This document shows, piece by piece, positions 29,172-38,730 of a DNA stretch of 64,000 nucleotides. The DNA lies in assembly GCF_016937615.1 (NCBI RefSeq), contig NZ_JAFHKI010000115.1, positions 1 through 64,000 of the forward strand, written 5' to 3'. This stretch comes from Pseudomonas lactucae (GTDB lineage: Bacteria; Pseudomonadota; Gammaproteobacteria; Pseudomonadales; Pseudomonadaceae). The notes below the pieces were generated by a model that searched no databases, was not told the DNA's origin, and was given only the letters and a program-made list of their open reading frames with translations. The translations under genes and the position numbers were made by a program. Every line of letters starts with the position of its first letter. Position 1 is the stretch's first letter.

Positions 29172-29581
29172 GCCTGCCGACAGACGCAGTGACTGCGCTG
29201 CACACCTTCCAGACGGTTGGCGGTTGGGAGCAACGCGCCCGCCTGCTGATGCAGTGGGGAGAGCGCCTGCCGGTGTTGGCGGACGAGGATAAGATCGAGG
29301 CCAACCTGGTGCAGGGCTGCGAGAGCCTGGTGTGGCTGGTCGGCCGCCTGCTGGAAGGCCGTTGGCAGTTTGCTGCCAGCAGCGATGCGCGGATGATTCG
29401 AGGGTTGGTGGCGTTGTTGCTGGCGCGAGTCAATGGGTTGTCGGCGGCTGAGTTGCAAGCGGTCGACTTGCCTGACTGGTTCAATCAACTGGGGCTTTCG
29501 CGCCAGCTGTCGCCGTCCAGAAGCAACGGCTTGAATGCAGTCCTGCAGCGCATGCGCGAGTTGAGCCGTACACAAATCTAA
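29168..29581 (+). CDS. csdE: SufE-family sulfur acceptor
   Basis: This 137-residue protein accepts persulfide sulfur from the coupled desulfurase. The acceptor Cys lies in NLVQGCESLVWLVGRLLEGR near residue 54, and ALLLARVNGLSAAELQAVDL follows, as in SufE/CsdE. It overlaps csdA by four bases. The gene ends at a short stretch (AATGTGGGAGG) that looks like the edge of a decayed REP element. Confidence 0.9.
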   Translation: MSLPTDAVTALHTFQTVGGWEQRARLLMQWGERLPVLADEDKIEANLVQGCESLVWLVGRLLEGRWQFAASSDARMIRGLVALLLARVNGLSAAELQAVDLPDWFNQLGLSRQLSPSRSNGLNAVLQRMRELSRTQI

Positions 29582-29600
29582 ATGTGGGAGGTGCTGAAAT

Positions 29601-30410
29601 TCAGGCGGGTTTGACCCGCTCTGAAGGCCGGCGCACCCCAGCCACAATCTTGTCCACCGCCTTGGTCGCCGCCACCATGCCAAAGGTCGCGGTGACCATC
29701 ATCACCGCGCCAAACCCACCGGCACAGTCGAGCTTCACCCCGTCGCCGACAAAACTCTTCTGCAAACAGATGCTGCCGTCCGGCTTGGGATAGCGCAGCT
29801 GTTCGGTGGAAAAAACGCACGGCACGCTGTAATGACGGGTCACGGTGCGCGAGAAACCGTAGTCGCGACGCAACGTGGAACGCACTTTCGAGGCCAGCGG
29901 GTCGTTGAAGGTGCGGTTCAGGTCGCACACCTGGATCAATGTGGGGTCGATCTGTCCGCCGGCACCGCCGGTGGTGATGATCTGGATCTTGCGGCGCTTG
30001 CACCAGGCAATCAGCGCGGCCTTGGCGTTGACCGCGTCGATACAGTCAATCACGCAGTCGATATTCGCAGTGATGTACTCGGCCATGGTGTCGCGGGTCA
30101 CGAAATCCGCCACTGCATGCACTGTGCAATCCGGGTTGATGCCCCGCAGGCGTTCGGCCATCACCTCGACCTTGGGCTTGCCCACGGTGCTGTCCAGGGC
30201 ATGCAACTGGCGGTTGCTGTTGCTGACGCAGACATCGTCCAGGTCAAACAGCGAAATCTCGCCCACGCCGCAGCGCGCCATGGCTTCCGCCGCCCAGGAG
30301 CCAACGCCGCCGACGCCGACGATCGCCACATGGGCCGCTTTCAAGCGTTCCAGGCCTTCAATGCCATACAAGCGGGCGACGCCTGCAAACCGCGTATCTT
30401 CTGTACTCAT
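29601..30410 (-). CDS. tcdA: tRNA threonylcarbamoyladenosine dehydratase
   Basis: TcdA (CsdL), 269 residues, cyclises t6A37 to ct6A on ANN-decoding tRNAs, using ATP. It is an E1-like enzyme: a Rossmann loop VGVGGVGSWAAEAMARCGVG near residue 33 and DLDDVCVSNSNRQ for ATP binding. MSTEDTRFAGVARLYG is the chosen start; a codon two triplets earlier is also possible. It converges on csdA-csdE, its functional partners in E. coli, with 19 bp between stops. Confidence 0.92.
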   Translation of the reverse strand: MSTEDTRFAGVARLYGIEGLERLKAAHVAIVGVGGVGSWAAEAMARCGVGEISLFDLDDVCVSNSNRQLHALDSTVGKPKVEVMAERLRGINPDCTVHAVADFVTRDTMAEYITANIDCVIDCIDAVNAKAALIAWCKRRKIQIITTGGAGGQIDPTLIQVCDLNRTFNDPLASKVRSTLRRDYGFSRTVTRHYSVPCVFSTEQLRYPKPDGSICLQKSFVGDGVKLDCAGGFGAVMMVTATFGMVAATKAVDKIVAGVRRPSERVKPA

Positions 30411-30620
30411 GACCATTACCCCAAAAACCGGCGCGCATTATGGGCTACGCGGCGACAAGTTTTAAGCTACAAGTTAAGAACTTAGATGTACTTTCGCTGC
30501 CCAATGTCCGGTTTTTCTCTGCTTGCTGTACGGTCAGGGAAAGGCCGGTGTAGGATGCGCGCCGTTCGGCGCAGGCCGGCACCTCTTTTCGTTCCACACC
30601 TTTTGGAACCCGACATAACC

Positions 30621-33210
30621 ATGGCATCGCGTAAATTTGGACTCAACCTGGTGGTGGTGCTGGCAATTGCCGCACTGTTCACCGGCTTCTGGGCGCTGAT
30701 CAACCGCCCGGTCACCGCTCCCAACTGGCCTGAGCAGATCTCGGGGTTTTCCTACTCGCCGTTCCAGCAAGGCCAGTACCCGCAAAAAGAGCAGTACCCC
30801 ACTGACGAGCAGATGCGTCAGGACCTGGCAATCATGAGCAAGCTGACGGACAACATCCGTACCTATTCGGTCGACGGCACCCTGGGGGACATCCCCAAGC
30901 TGGCGGAAGAGTTCGGCCTGCGCGTGACCCTCGGGATCTGGATCAGCCCGGACCTGGAGCGCAACGAACGCGAAATCCAACGTGCCATCGAAATTGCCAA
31001 CAGCTCGCGCAGTGTCGTGCGGGTGGTGGTCGGTAACGAAGCGCTGTTCCGTGAAGAGATCACCCCAGAGGCACTGATCGTGCTGCTGGACCGCGTGCGC
31101 GCCGCCGTCAAAGTACCGGTCACGACCTCCGAGCAGTGGCACATCTGGGAAAAGAACCCGCAACTGGCCAAGCACGTCGACCTGATCGCCGCGCACATCC
31201 TGCCGTTTTGGGAGTTCATCCCGATGGACAAGGCCGGCCAATATGTACTCGACCGTGCCAGGGACCTGAAGAAACTGTTCCCGAAAAAACCGCTGCTGCT
31301 GTCGGAAGTAGGCTGGCCAAGTAACGGGCGCATGCGCGGCGGGAATGAAGCGTCCCCGGCGGACCAGGCGATTTACCTGCGCACACTGGTGAACAAGCTC
31401 AATCGCCAGGGCTACAACTACTTCGTGATCGAGGCTTTCGATCAGCCGTGGAAAGTCAGCGATGAAGGCTCGGCCGGTGCCTATTGGGGCGTATTCAACG
31501 CCGCGCGCCAGCAGAAATTCAATTTTGAAGGTCCCGTCGTCGCAATCCCCCAATGGCGTGTACTGGCCATCGGTTCGGTGGTGCTCGCGCTGCTGTCGCT
31601 GACCCTGCTGATGATCGACGGCTCGGCCCTGCGCCAACGTGGCCGTACCTTCCTGACGTTTATCGCGTTCCTGTGCGGTTCGGTGCTGGTGTGGATCGGC
31701 TACGACTACAGTCAGCAATACAGCACCTGGTTCAGTGTCACCGTGGGCATCCTCTTGGCGCTCGGCGCCCTGGGCGTGTTTATCGTGCTGCTCACCGAAG
31801 CCCATGAACTGGCCGAAGCGGTGTGGACCCACAAGCGCCGCCGCGAATTCCTGCCGGTTGAAGGGGATTCGGACTACCGCCCGAAAGTATCGATCCACGT
31901 GCCGTGCTACAACGAACCGCCGGAGATGGTCAAACAGACCCTCGACGCCCTGGCCGCCCTCGACTATCCGGACTACGAAGTCCTGATCATCGACAACAAC
32001 ACCAAGGACCCGGCGGTTTGGGAACCGGTGCGCGACTACTGCGAAACCCTGGGCCCGCGCTTCAAGTTCTTCCACGTCGCGCCCCTGGCCGGTTTCAAGG
32101 GCGGTGCGTTGAACTACCTGATCCCGCACACCGCCAAGGATGCCGAAGTGATCGCAGTGATCGACTCGGACTACTGCGTATCGCCCAACTGGCTCAAGCA
32201 CATGGTGCCGCACTTCGCCGACCCGAAAATCGCCGTGGTGCAGTCGCCGCAGGATTACCGCGACCAGAACGAAAGCACCTTCAAGAAGCTCTGCTACGCG
32301 GAATACAAAGGCTTCTTCCATATCGGCATGGTCACCCGCAACGACCGCGACGCGATCATCCAGCACGGCACCATGACCATGACACGCCGCTCGGTGCTCG
32401 AAGAACTGGGCTGGGCCGACTGGTGTATCTGTGAAGACGCCGAACTCGGCCTGCGGGTATTCGAGAAAGGTCTGTCGGCGGCGTATTACCACGACAGCTA
32501 CGGCAAGGGCCTGATGCCGGACACCTTTATCGACTTCAAGAAACAGCGTTTCCGCTGGGCCTATGGCGCGATCCAGATCATCAAGCGGCACACTGCCAGC
32601 CTGTTGCGCGGCAAAGACACCGAGCTGACCCGCGGCCAGCGCTATCACTTCCTGGCGGGCTGGTTGCCGTGGGTGGCCGATGGCATGAACATTTTCTTCA
32701 CCGTCGGCGCGCTGTTGTGGTCGGCGGCGATGATCATCGTGCGACGCGGGTCGACCGCCGCTGCTGATTTTCGCGATCCCGCCCTTGGCGTTGTTCGTGT
32801 TCAAGGTGGGCAAGATCATCTTCCTGTACCGCCGTGCGGTAGGTGTGAACCTCAAGGACGCATTCTGCGCGGCCCTGGCCGGGCTGGCGCTGTCCCACAC
32901 CATCGCCAAGGCGGTGCTGTATGGTTTCTTCACCACCAGCATTCCGTTCTTTCGTACACCGAAAAACGCGGATAACCATGGCTTCTGGGTGGCCATTTCC
33001 GAAGCCCGCGAAGAAATGTTCATCATGCTGCTGTTGTGGGGCGCGGCGCTGGGGATCTACCTGGTGCAGGGCCTGCCGAGCAACGACATGCGCTTCTGGG
33101 TGGTGATGCTGCTGGTGCAGTCGCTGCCGTACGTGGCGGCGTTGATCATGGCGTTCCTGTCGTCGCTGCCGAAACCGGCAGCGGCACCTGAGCCCGCACC
33201 GGCCAGTTAA
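30621..33210 (+). CDS. ndvB: Glucan synthase NdvB-type (GH17 + GT2), split by two apparent frameshifts
   Basis: This inner-membrane enzyme makes periplasmic beta-glucans. From MASRKFGLNLVVVLAIAALF it has a membrane anchor, then a periplasmic GH17-like domain (VVGNEALF near residue 140 and LLLSEVGWPSNG near 227 match the two catalytic glutamates). Membrane helices follow, then a GT2 domain with DSDYCV (about 515), CEDAELG and QRFRW (about 642), and C-terminal helices. Restoring one C near 32741 and one near 32754 joins the frames as VPTRVDPPLLIFAIPPLALF, giving about 863 residues. Its P. aeruginosa counterpart next to dapE is NdvB, linked to biofilm antibiotic tolerance. Confidence 0.88.
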
Positions 33211-33230
33211 AACTGGCGCAATGCACTAAA

Positions 33231-33254
33231 CGGCGGCCTCTGGCCGCGTTTTGC
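33231..33254 (+). terminator. Hairpin between ndvB and dapE
   Basis: A 6-bp GC stem (GCGGCC / GGCCGC, loop TCT) is followed by GTTTTG. It is a plausible short terminator 20 bp after the ndvB stop. Confidence 0.55.
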
Positions 33255-33319
33255 TATAAGATAACGGCCGTTTTGTCTGCCCGCCCTGCTCTTCCAAACA
33301 TGCTTTCCGGAGTTTTCCC

Positions 33320-34471
33320 ATGACGGCCCATGCCGACCTTTCGCCGACCCTTCAACTTGCCATCGACCTGATCCGTCGCCCGTCGGTCACGCCGATCGAC
33401 GCCGATTGCCAGAAGCTGATGATGCAGCGCCTGGGCGACGCTGGTTTTGCGCTGGAGCCGATGCGCATCTTCGAGGTGGATAACTTCTGGGCCACCCACG
33501 GCAAGCACGAAGGACCGGTGCTGTGCTTTGCCGGCCACACCGACGTGGTACCGACCGGCCCGGTGCAGGCCTGGCAGAACGATCCGTTCGACGCGCTGAT
33601 CGACGAAAACGGCATGCTCTGCGGGCGTGGCGCCGCCGACATGAAAGGCAGCCTGGCGGCCATGCTGGTGGCCGCGGAGCGTTTCGTCACCGACTACCCG
33701 GACCACAAGGGTTCGGTCGCTTTCCTGATCACCAGCGATGAAGAAGGCCCGGCGCACCACGGCACCAAAGCCGTGATCGAACGACTGGCCGCACGCAAGG
33801 AGCGCCTGGACTGGTGCATCGTCGGCGAACCATCGAGCACCACCCTGGTGGGCGATGTGGTCAAGAACGGCCGCCGTGGTTCCCTCGGTGCCACCCTGAC
33901 CGTGCGCGGCGTACAAGGCCACGTGGCCTACCCGCACCTGGCGAAGAACCCGATTCATCTGGCTGCGCCGGCCTTGGCCGAATTGGCCGCGGAGCATTGG
34001 GACAACGGCAACACGTTCTTTCCGCCGACCAGCTTCCAGATCTCCAACCTCAATGCCGGCACCGGCGCCACCAACGTGATTCCCGGCGACCTGACGGCGG
34101 TGTTCAACTTCCGCTTCTCCACCGAATCCACCGTCGAAGGCCTGCAACAGCGCGTCGCGGCGATTCTCGACAAGCATGGCCTGGACTGGCACGTTGAGTG
34201 GGCACTGTCGGGCCTGCCGTTCCTCACCGAACCGGGCGCGTTGCTCGACGCCGTATCGGCCAGCATCAAGGCGATCACCGGTCGCGAAACCCAGGCGTCC
34301 ACCAGCGGCGGCACCTCGGACGGGCGTTTCATCGCCACCCTCGGCACCCAGGTGGTCGAGCTGGGCCCGGTCAACGCGACGATCCATCAGGTCAACGAGC
34401 GCATCCTCGCCAGCGACCTCGATGTGCTGACCGAAATCTACTACCAGACCCTGATCAAGTTGCTCGCCTGA
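33320..34471 (+). CDS. dapE: Succinyl-diaminopimelate desuccinylase
   Basis: DapE (383 residues) releases LL-DAP from its succinyl form. It is an M20-family di-zinc enzyme: FAGHTDVVPTGP holds the first metal ligand, GRGAADMKGSLAAML the bridging Asp, and SDEEGPAHHGTKA the catalytic Glu pair. It completes the succinylase branch with dapC and dapD in this window. Its stop overlaps the rlmA start by one base (TGATG). Confidence 0.96.
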   Translation: MTAHADLSPTLQLAIDLIRRPSVTPIDADCQKLMMQRLGDAGFALEPMRIFEVDNFWATHGKHEGPVLCFAGHTDVVPTGPVQAWQNDPFDALIDENGMLCGRGAADMKGSLAAMLVAAERFVTDYPDHKGSVAFLITSDEEGPAHHGTKAVIERLAARKERLDWCIVGEPSSTTLVGDVVKNGRRGSLGATLTVRGVQGHVAYPHLAKNPIHLAAPALAELAAEHWDNGNTFFPPTSFQISNLNAGTGATNVIPGDLTAVFNFRFSTESTVEGLQQRVAAILDKHGLDWHVEWALSGLPFLTEPGALLDAVSASIKAITGRETQASTSGGTSDGRFIATLGTQVVELGPVNATIHQVNERILASDLDVLTEIYYQTLIKLLA

Positions 34472-35280
34472 TGCTCGCTTGCCCCCTTTGCAGCGCCCCG
34501 CTCAACGCGGTGGAAAATGGCGTGGTGTGCCCGGCCGGACACCGTTTTGACCGTGCGCGCCAGGGTTACCTGAACCTGCTGCCGGTGCAGCACAAAAACA
34601 GCCGCGATCCGGGCGACAACCTGGCCATGGTCGAGGCACGCCGCGACTTCCTTAACGCCGGGCACTACGCCCCGGTGGCCAGACGCCTGGCGGAACTGGC
34701 GGCCGAGCGCGCGCCGCAGCGCTGGGTGGACATCGGCTGTGGCGAGGGTTACTACACCGCGCAAATCGCCGACGCCCTGCCCCACGCCGACGGCTATGCA
34801 CTGGATATCTCCAAGGAAGCCGTCAAGCGCGCCTGCAAGCGCAACCCGGCGCTGACCTGGTTGATCGCCAGCATGGCCCGCGTGCCCTTGGCCGATGCCA
34901 GCTGCCAGTTCCTCGCCAGTGTGTTCAGCCCGTTGGACTGGCAGGAGGCCAAGCGCCTGCTCAGCCCCGGCGGCGGCTTGATGAAGGTTGGCCCCACCCG
35001 TGGCCATCTGATGCAATTGCGCGAGCGCCTGTACGACGAAGTGCGCGAGTACACCGACGATAAGCACCTGGCCCTGGTGCCACAGGGCATGAGCCTGGCG
35101 CACAGCGAAACCCTGGAGTTCACATTGAGCCTGGCCAAGCCCAGCGACCGCGCCAACCTGCTGGCCATGACACCCCATGGCTGGCGTGCCAGTGCCGAGC
35201 GCCGCGCCGAGGTGATCGAGGCCGCCGAGCCGCTGCAGGTCACCGTGTCGATGCGCTACGATTATTTCGTGCTTCAATAA
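34471..35280 (+). CDS. rlmA: 23S rRNA (guanine-N1) methyltransferase RlmA type
   Basis: This 269-residue SAM-dependent enzyme methylates a guanine in helix 35 of 23S rRNA (G745 in E. coli). The N-terminal zinc site is clear: Cys4, Cys7, Cys20 and His24 in CPLCSAPLNAVENG and VVCPAGHRF. The SAM loop VDIGCGEGYYTAQIADAL is near residue 87. The start overlaps the dapE stop, so the two are coupled. Confidence 0.9.
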   Translation: MLACPLCSAPLNAVENGVVCPAGHRFDRARQGYLNLLPVQHKNSRDPGDNLAMVEARRDFLNAGHYAPVARRLAELAAERAPQRWVDIGCGEGYYTAQIADALPHADGYALDISKEAVKRACKRNPALTWLIASMARVPLADASCQFLASVFSPLDWQEAKRLLSPGGGLMKVGPTRGHLMQLRERLYDEVREYTDDKHLALVPQGMSLAHSETLEFTLSLAKPSDRANLLAMTPHGWRASAERRAEVIEAAEPLQVTVSMRYDYFVLQ

Positions 35281-35333
35281 CCGACTTTCTACATCCGCGA
35301 ATGGATTTTCGAATCCCGCAACGAGGAACATCC

Positions 35334-35711
35334 ATGCGCCAACCCGATATCGAGATTTACCTGAAGGACGCCGACGTCGACTACAAGGCCATTGCCGCCT
35401 GGCTGGGCGCTGCCTTGGGCCCATGCACCGACTGGGTCCAGAAGGGCCAGACCTACAAGTGCAAGGCCGGCAATGTGCCCGTCACCTGGTTGCCAAAGGC
35501 CGTCGGCAAATGGAACAGCCTGTACCTGGAAAGCGACCAGACTCCGTGGGACGACGACATCGCCTGCGCCCGCGCCGCCTTTGCCGCACTGAATGTGGAA
35601 GTGCGCTGCGCACCGGGGACATGGGTCGAAGAGGAAGGTGAGGAAAGCGCTGATCGCTGGATGCGCATAAGCGTTGATGGGGAAGAAGAGATCACCTGGA
35701 AAACAGCTTAA
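35334..35711 (+). CDS. Conserved hypothetical protein
   Basis: The 125-residue product is unrecognised. The start MRQPDIEIYLKDADVDYKAI follows CGAGGAA about 8 nt upstream; 11 upstream codons are rejected. It is acidic, soluble, and has no signal peptide or membrane segment. It has many Trp residues and an acidic tail (VEEEGEESADRWMRISVDGE). It may be cotranscribed with rlmA, 53 bp upstream, and converges on the cold-shock gene across an inverted repeat. Confidence 0.8.
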   Translation: MRQPDIEIYLKDADVDYKAIAAWLGAALGPCTDWVQKGQTYKCKAGNVPVTWLPKAVGKWNSLYLESDQTPWDDDIACARAAFAALNVEVRCAPGTWVEEEGEESADRWMRISVDGEEEITWKTA

Positions 35712-35722
35712 AAGCAGCTACA

Positions 35723-35764
35723 AGCTACAAGCTACAAGTCAAAGCGCTTGCAGCTTGTAGCTTG
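35723..35764. repeat. AGCTACAAG/CTTGTAGCT inverted repeat between convergent genes
   Basis: Tandem AGCTACA copies on the left and AAGCTACAAG (35730-35739) pair with CTTGTAGCTT (35755-35764). The element lies between the convergent stops of the hypothetical gene and the cold-shock gene and encodes the last residues of the latter. It probably serves as a bidirectional terminator. A related element is at 45375-45414. Confidence 0.75.
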
Positions 35765-35990
35765 ACACTTGCCGCTCGGCCTTACAGGCGACCACATCCT
35801 CCGCCTGCAACCCCTTCTCACCGCTCACAACCGCGTATTCCACCTGCTGGCCTTCGGCCAACGAGCGGTGGCCTTCGCCGCGAATGGCGCGGTAGTGTAC
35901 AAACACATCCTTGCCGTCTTCGCGCTGGATAAAGCCATAGCCCTTTGCATCGTTGAACCACTTCACATTGCCGGTTTCGCGCTCTGCCAT
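35739..35990 (-). CDS. Cold-shock domain protein
   Basis: This is an 83-residue Csp-type RNA-binding protein. The start MAERETGNVKWFNDAKGYGF follows GGGAG about 8 nt upstream; a GTG five codons earlier is less likely. RNP1 (KGYGFIQRE) and RNP2 (DVFVHYRAI) are intact. It is longer than the common 67-70 residue CspA type. The final residues (about SSYKLQAL) are encoded by an intergenic repeat, so the tail looks acquired by read-through into repeat DNA. Confidence 0.9.
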   Translation of the reverse strand: MAERETGNVKWFNDAKGYGFIQREDGKDVFVHYRAIRGEGHRSLAEGQQVEYAVVSGEKGLQAEDVVACKAERQVSSYKLQAL

Positions 35991-36132
35991 CTGTTTTACT
36001 CCCACGTCGTTTTTTTATTGTTGAGCCGTTTCGCGTTGAACTGCCGAGTATAAGACAGGCGCAAAAACGATCAACTCAAGTTTACATCGCTGCTTTTTTG
36101 CCGATTTTCGGCGAATACGGCACACTACCGGC

Positions 36133-36154
36133 CCGAGCACCTGCTCGGTTTTTT
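36133..36154 (+). terminator. Intrinsic terminator in the plsB leader
   Basis: CCGAGC (36133-36138), loop ACCT, GCTCGG (36143-36148) and then six T form a compact classic terminator on the plus strand. It ends 20 bp before the plsB ATG, with no plus-strand gene for several hundred bp upstream. It may attenuate plsB transcription. Confidence 0.65.
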
Positions 36155-36174
36155 CCACTTCAAGCAGCTCACCT

Positions 36175-38679
36175 ATGACCCGCTCCCCGTTCCGCCGTCT
36201 GGTATTTGGCACCTTGCGCCGACTGTTGTACCTCTGGGTCCGCTCGGAGACGATCAACCAGTCGTCCCTAACCCTTAACCTGGACCGCAGCCGGCCGGTG
36301 TTCTACGTCCTGCAATCGCCCTCGCTCACCGAGTTGGCCGTGGTCGATGCCGAGTGCACCAAAGCCGGCCTGCCACGCCCGGTGCTGCCGGTATCGGTCG
36401 GCCCGCTGATGGAACCCGCGGCGTTCTTCTACCTCACGCCGGAGCCCGACTGGCTCGGCCGCCAGGACAAGCGCGGCGCGCCGCCGACCCTGACCCGCCT
36501 GGTCAACACGCTGACCGAACATGCCGAAGAGAATGCACAAATCATTCCGGTCAGCGTGTTCTGGGGCCAGTCGCCCGAGAGCGAGTCCAGCCCGTGGAAG
36601 CTGCTGTTTGCCGACAGCTGGGCCGTCACCGGGCGTCTGCGCCGGTTGTTGAGCATTCTGATACTGGGTCGCAAGACCCGTGTGCAATTCTCCGCGCCTA
36701 TCAACCTGCGTGAATTGATCGAGCACAATAAAGGGCACGAACGCACTGTGCGGATGGCCCAGCGCATCCTGCGTGTGCACTTTCGTAACCTCAAGACCGC
36801 CGTGATCGGCCCCGACCTGTCCCACCGCCGCAACCTGGTGAAGGGCCTGGTCAACATGCCGCTGGTACGCCAGGCCATTTTTGATGAAGCCGAGCGCGAA
36901 AAAATCAGCCCGGAAAAAGCCAAGGCCCAAGCCCTGCGCTATGGCAACGAAATTGCCTCGGACTACACCTACACCGCGATCCGCTTTTTGGAAGTGGTGC
37001 TGAGCTGGTTCTGGAACAAGATCTACGACGGTATCAAGGTCAATAACATCGAGGGTGTGCAAAAGGTCGCCCAGGGTTATGAAGTGATCTATGTGCCCTG
37101 CCACCGCAGCCATATCGACTACCTGCTGCTCTCGTACCTGCTGTTCAAGAACGGGCTGACCCCACCGCACATCGCCGCCGGCATCAACCTGAACATGCCG
37201 GTGATCGGCAGCCTGCTGCGCCGGGGCGGTGCGTTTTTCATGCGCCGCACCTTCAAGGGCAACCCGCTGTACACCTCGGTGTTCAACGAATACCTGCACA
37301 CCTTGTTCACCAAGGGTTTCCCGGTGGAGTACTTCGTCGAGGGCGGACGCTCGCGCACCGGGCGCATGCTGCAACCGAAAACCGGGATGCTGGCGATTAC
37401 CCTGCGCAGTTTCCTGCGCTCCTCACGCATGCCCATCGTGTTTGTCCCCGTATACATCGGCTACGAGCGCGTGCTTGAAGGCCGCACCTACCTGGGCGAA
37501 CTGCGCGGCGCGAGCAAGAAAAAAGAGTCGATCTTCGATATTTTCAAAGTGGTCGGCGCGCTCAAGCAGCGTTTCGGCCAGGTCGCGGTCAACTTCGGCG
37601 AGCCGATCAAGCTGGCCGAGTTCCTTGACCATGAACAACCCGACTGGCGCGCCCAGGAACTGGGGCCTAACTACAAACCGGCGTGGCTCAACGAAACCAC
37701 CAACCGCCTCGGCGAACAGGTGGCGCGCCACTTGAACGAAGCCGCGGCGGTGAACCCGGTGAACCTGGTGGCCCTGGCGCTGCTGTCCACCACGCGCCTG
37801 GCCCTGGACGAGCAAGCCATGGCTCGCCAGCTGGACCTGTACCTGGCGCTGCTGCGCCGTGTGCCCTACTCACCGCACACCACCCTGCCGGAAGGCGACG
37901 GCCAGGCCTTGATCAAGCACGTCAAGGACATGGACCTGCTGTCGGAACAAAGCGATGCCCTGGGCAAGATCCTGTACCTGGACGAGCAGAACGCCGTCCT
38001 GATGACCTACTACCGCAACAACGTGCTGCACATCTTCGCCCTGCCGGCGTTGCTGGCGAGTTTCTTCCAGAGCAGTTCGCGCATGAGCCGCGAGCAGATC
38101 CTGCGCTACACCCACGCGCTGTATCCGTACCTGCAATCGGAGTTGTTTATCCGCTGGTCGCTGGAAGAACTTGACGCGGTCATCGACCAATGGCTCGAAG
38201 CGTTCGTCGAACAAGGCCTGCTGCGCTTTGAAAAAGACCTGTACCTGCGTCCGGCACCGAGTTCACGGCACTTTGTGTTGCTGACCCTGCTGTCCAAGAG
38301 CATCGCCCAGACCCTGCAGCGTTTTTACATGGCCATCTCGCTGCTGCTCAACAGCGGCCAGAACAGCATCAGCGCCGAAGAACTGGAAGACTTGTGCACG
38401 ATCATGGCCCAGCGCCTGTCAATCCTGCATGGTCTCAATGCGCCGGAGTTCTTCGATAAGAGCCTTTTCCGACATTTTATTCAGACCTTGCTGGAGCAGG
38501 ATGTACTGCGTCGCGACGAGGCCGGCAAGTTGAGCTACCACGACCTGCTTGGCGAGTTGGCCGAAGGTGCCGCCAAACGCGTGCTGCCCGCCGAGATTCG
38601 CCTGTCGATCCGCCAGGTGGCGCTGCACCGAGTGGATGGCGCAGCCGAACAACCGACTGACCCGGAAGAAACCCGCTAA
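36175..38679 (+). CDS. plsB: Glycerol-3-phosphate 1-O-acyltransferase
   Basis: PlsB (834 residues) acylates glycerol-3-phosphate at position 1, the first step of phospholipid synthesis, at the inner membrane. The acyltransferase motif HRSHID (H-x4-D) is near residue 309, and EYFVEGGRSRTGRML, the substrate-binding block, near 385. The N-terminal and C-terminal parts are full length. It diverges from the cold-shock gene and has a terminator-like hairpin in its leader. Confidence 0.96.
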   Translation: MTRSPFRRLVFGTLRRLLYLWVRSETINQSSLTLNLDRSRPVFYVLQSPSLTELAVVDAECTKAGLPRPVLPVSVGPLMEPAAFFYLTPEPDWLGRQDKRGAPPTLTRLVNTLTEHAEENAQIIPVSVFWGQSPESESSPWKLLFADSWAVTGRLRRLLSILILGRKTRVQFSAPINLRELIEHNKGHERTVRMAQRILRVHFRNLKTAVIGPDLSHRRNLVKGLVNMPLVRQAIFDEAEREKISPEKAKAQALRYGNEIASDYTYTAIRFLEVVLSWFWNKIYDGIKVNNIEGVQKVAQGYEVIYVPCHRSHIDYLLLSYLLFKNGLTPPHIAAGINLNMPVIGSLLRRGGAFFMRRTFKGNPLYTSVFNEYLHTLFTKGFPVEYFVEGGRSRTGRMLQPKTGMLAITLRSFLRSSRMPIVFVPVYIGYERVLEGRTYLGELRGASKKKESIFDIFKVVGALKQRFGQVAVNFGEPIKLAEFLDHEQPDWRAQELGPNYKPAWLNETTNRLGEQVARHLNEAAAVNPVNLVALALLSTTRLALDEQAMARQLDLYLALLRRVPYSPHTTLPEGDGQALIKHVKDMDLLSEQSDALGKILYLDEQNAVLMTYYRNNVLHIFALPALLASFFQSSSRMSREQILRYTHALYPYLQSELFIRWSLEELDAVIDQWLEAFVEQGLLRFEKDLYLRPAPSSRHFVLLTLLSKSIAQTLQRFYMAISLLLNSGQNSISAEELEDLCTIMAQRLSILHGLNAPEFFDKSLFRHFIQTLLEQDVLRRDEAGKLSYHDLLGELAEGAAKRVLPAEIRLSIRQVALHRVDGAAEQPTDPEETR

Positions 38680-38730
38680 ATTGATTGAGGCGCCGGTGGA
38701 ATGCTGGCGCTGTTTACAAGGAGCGACACC

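Noticed and set aside
30534..33026. 830-codon minus-strand open frame over ndvB
   Set aside because: It is the antisense shadow of a gene with clear GH17 and GT2 motifs.
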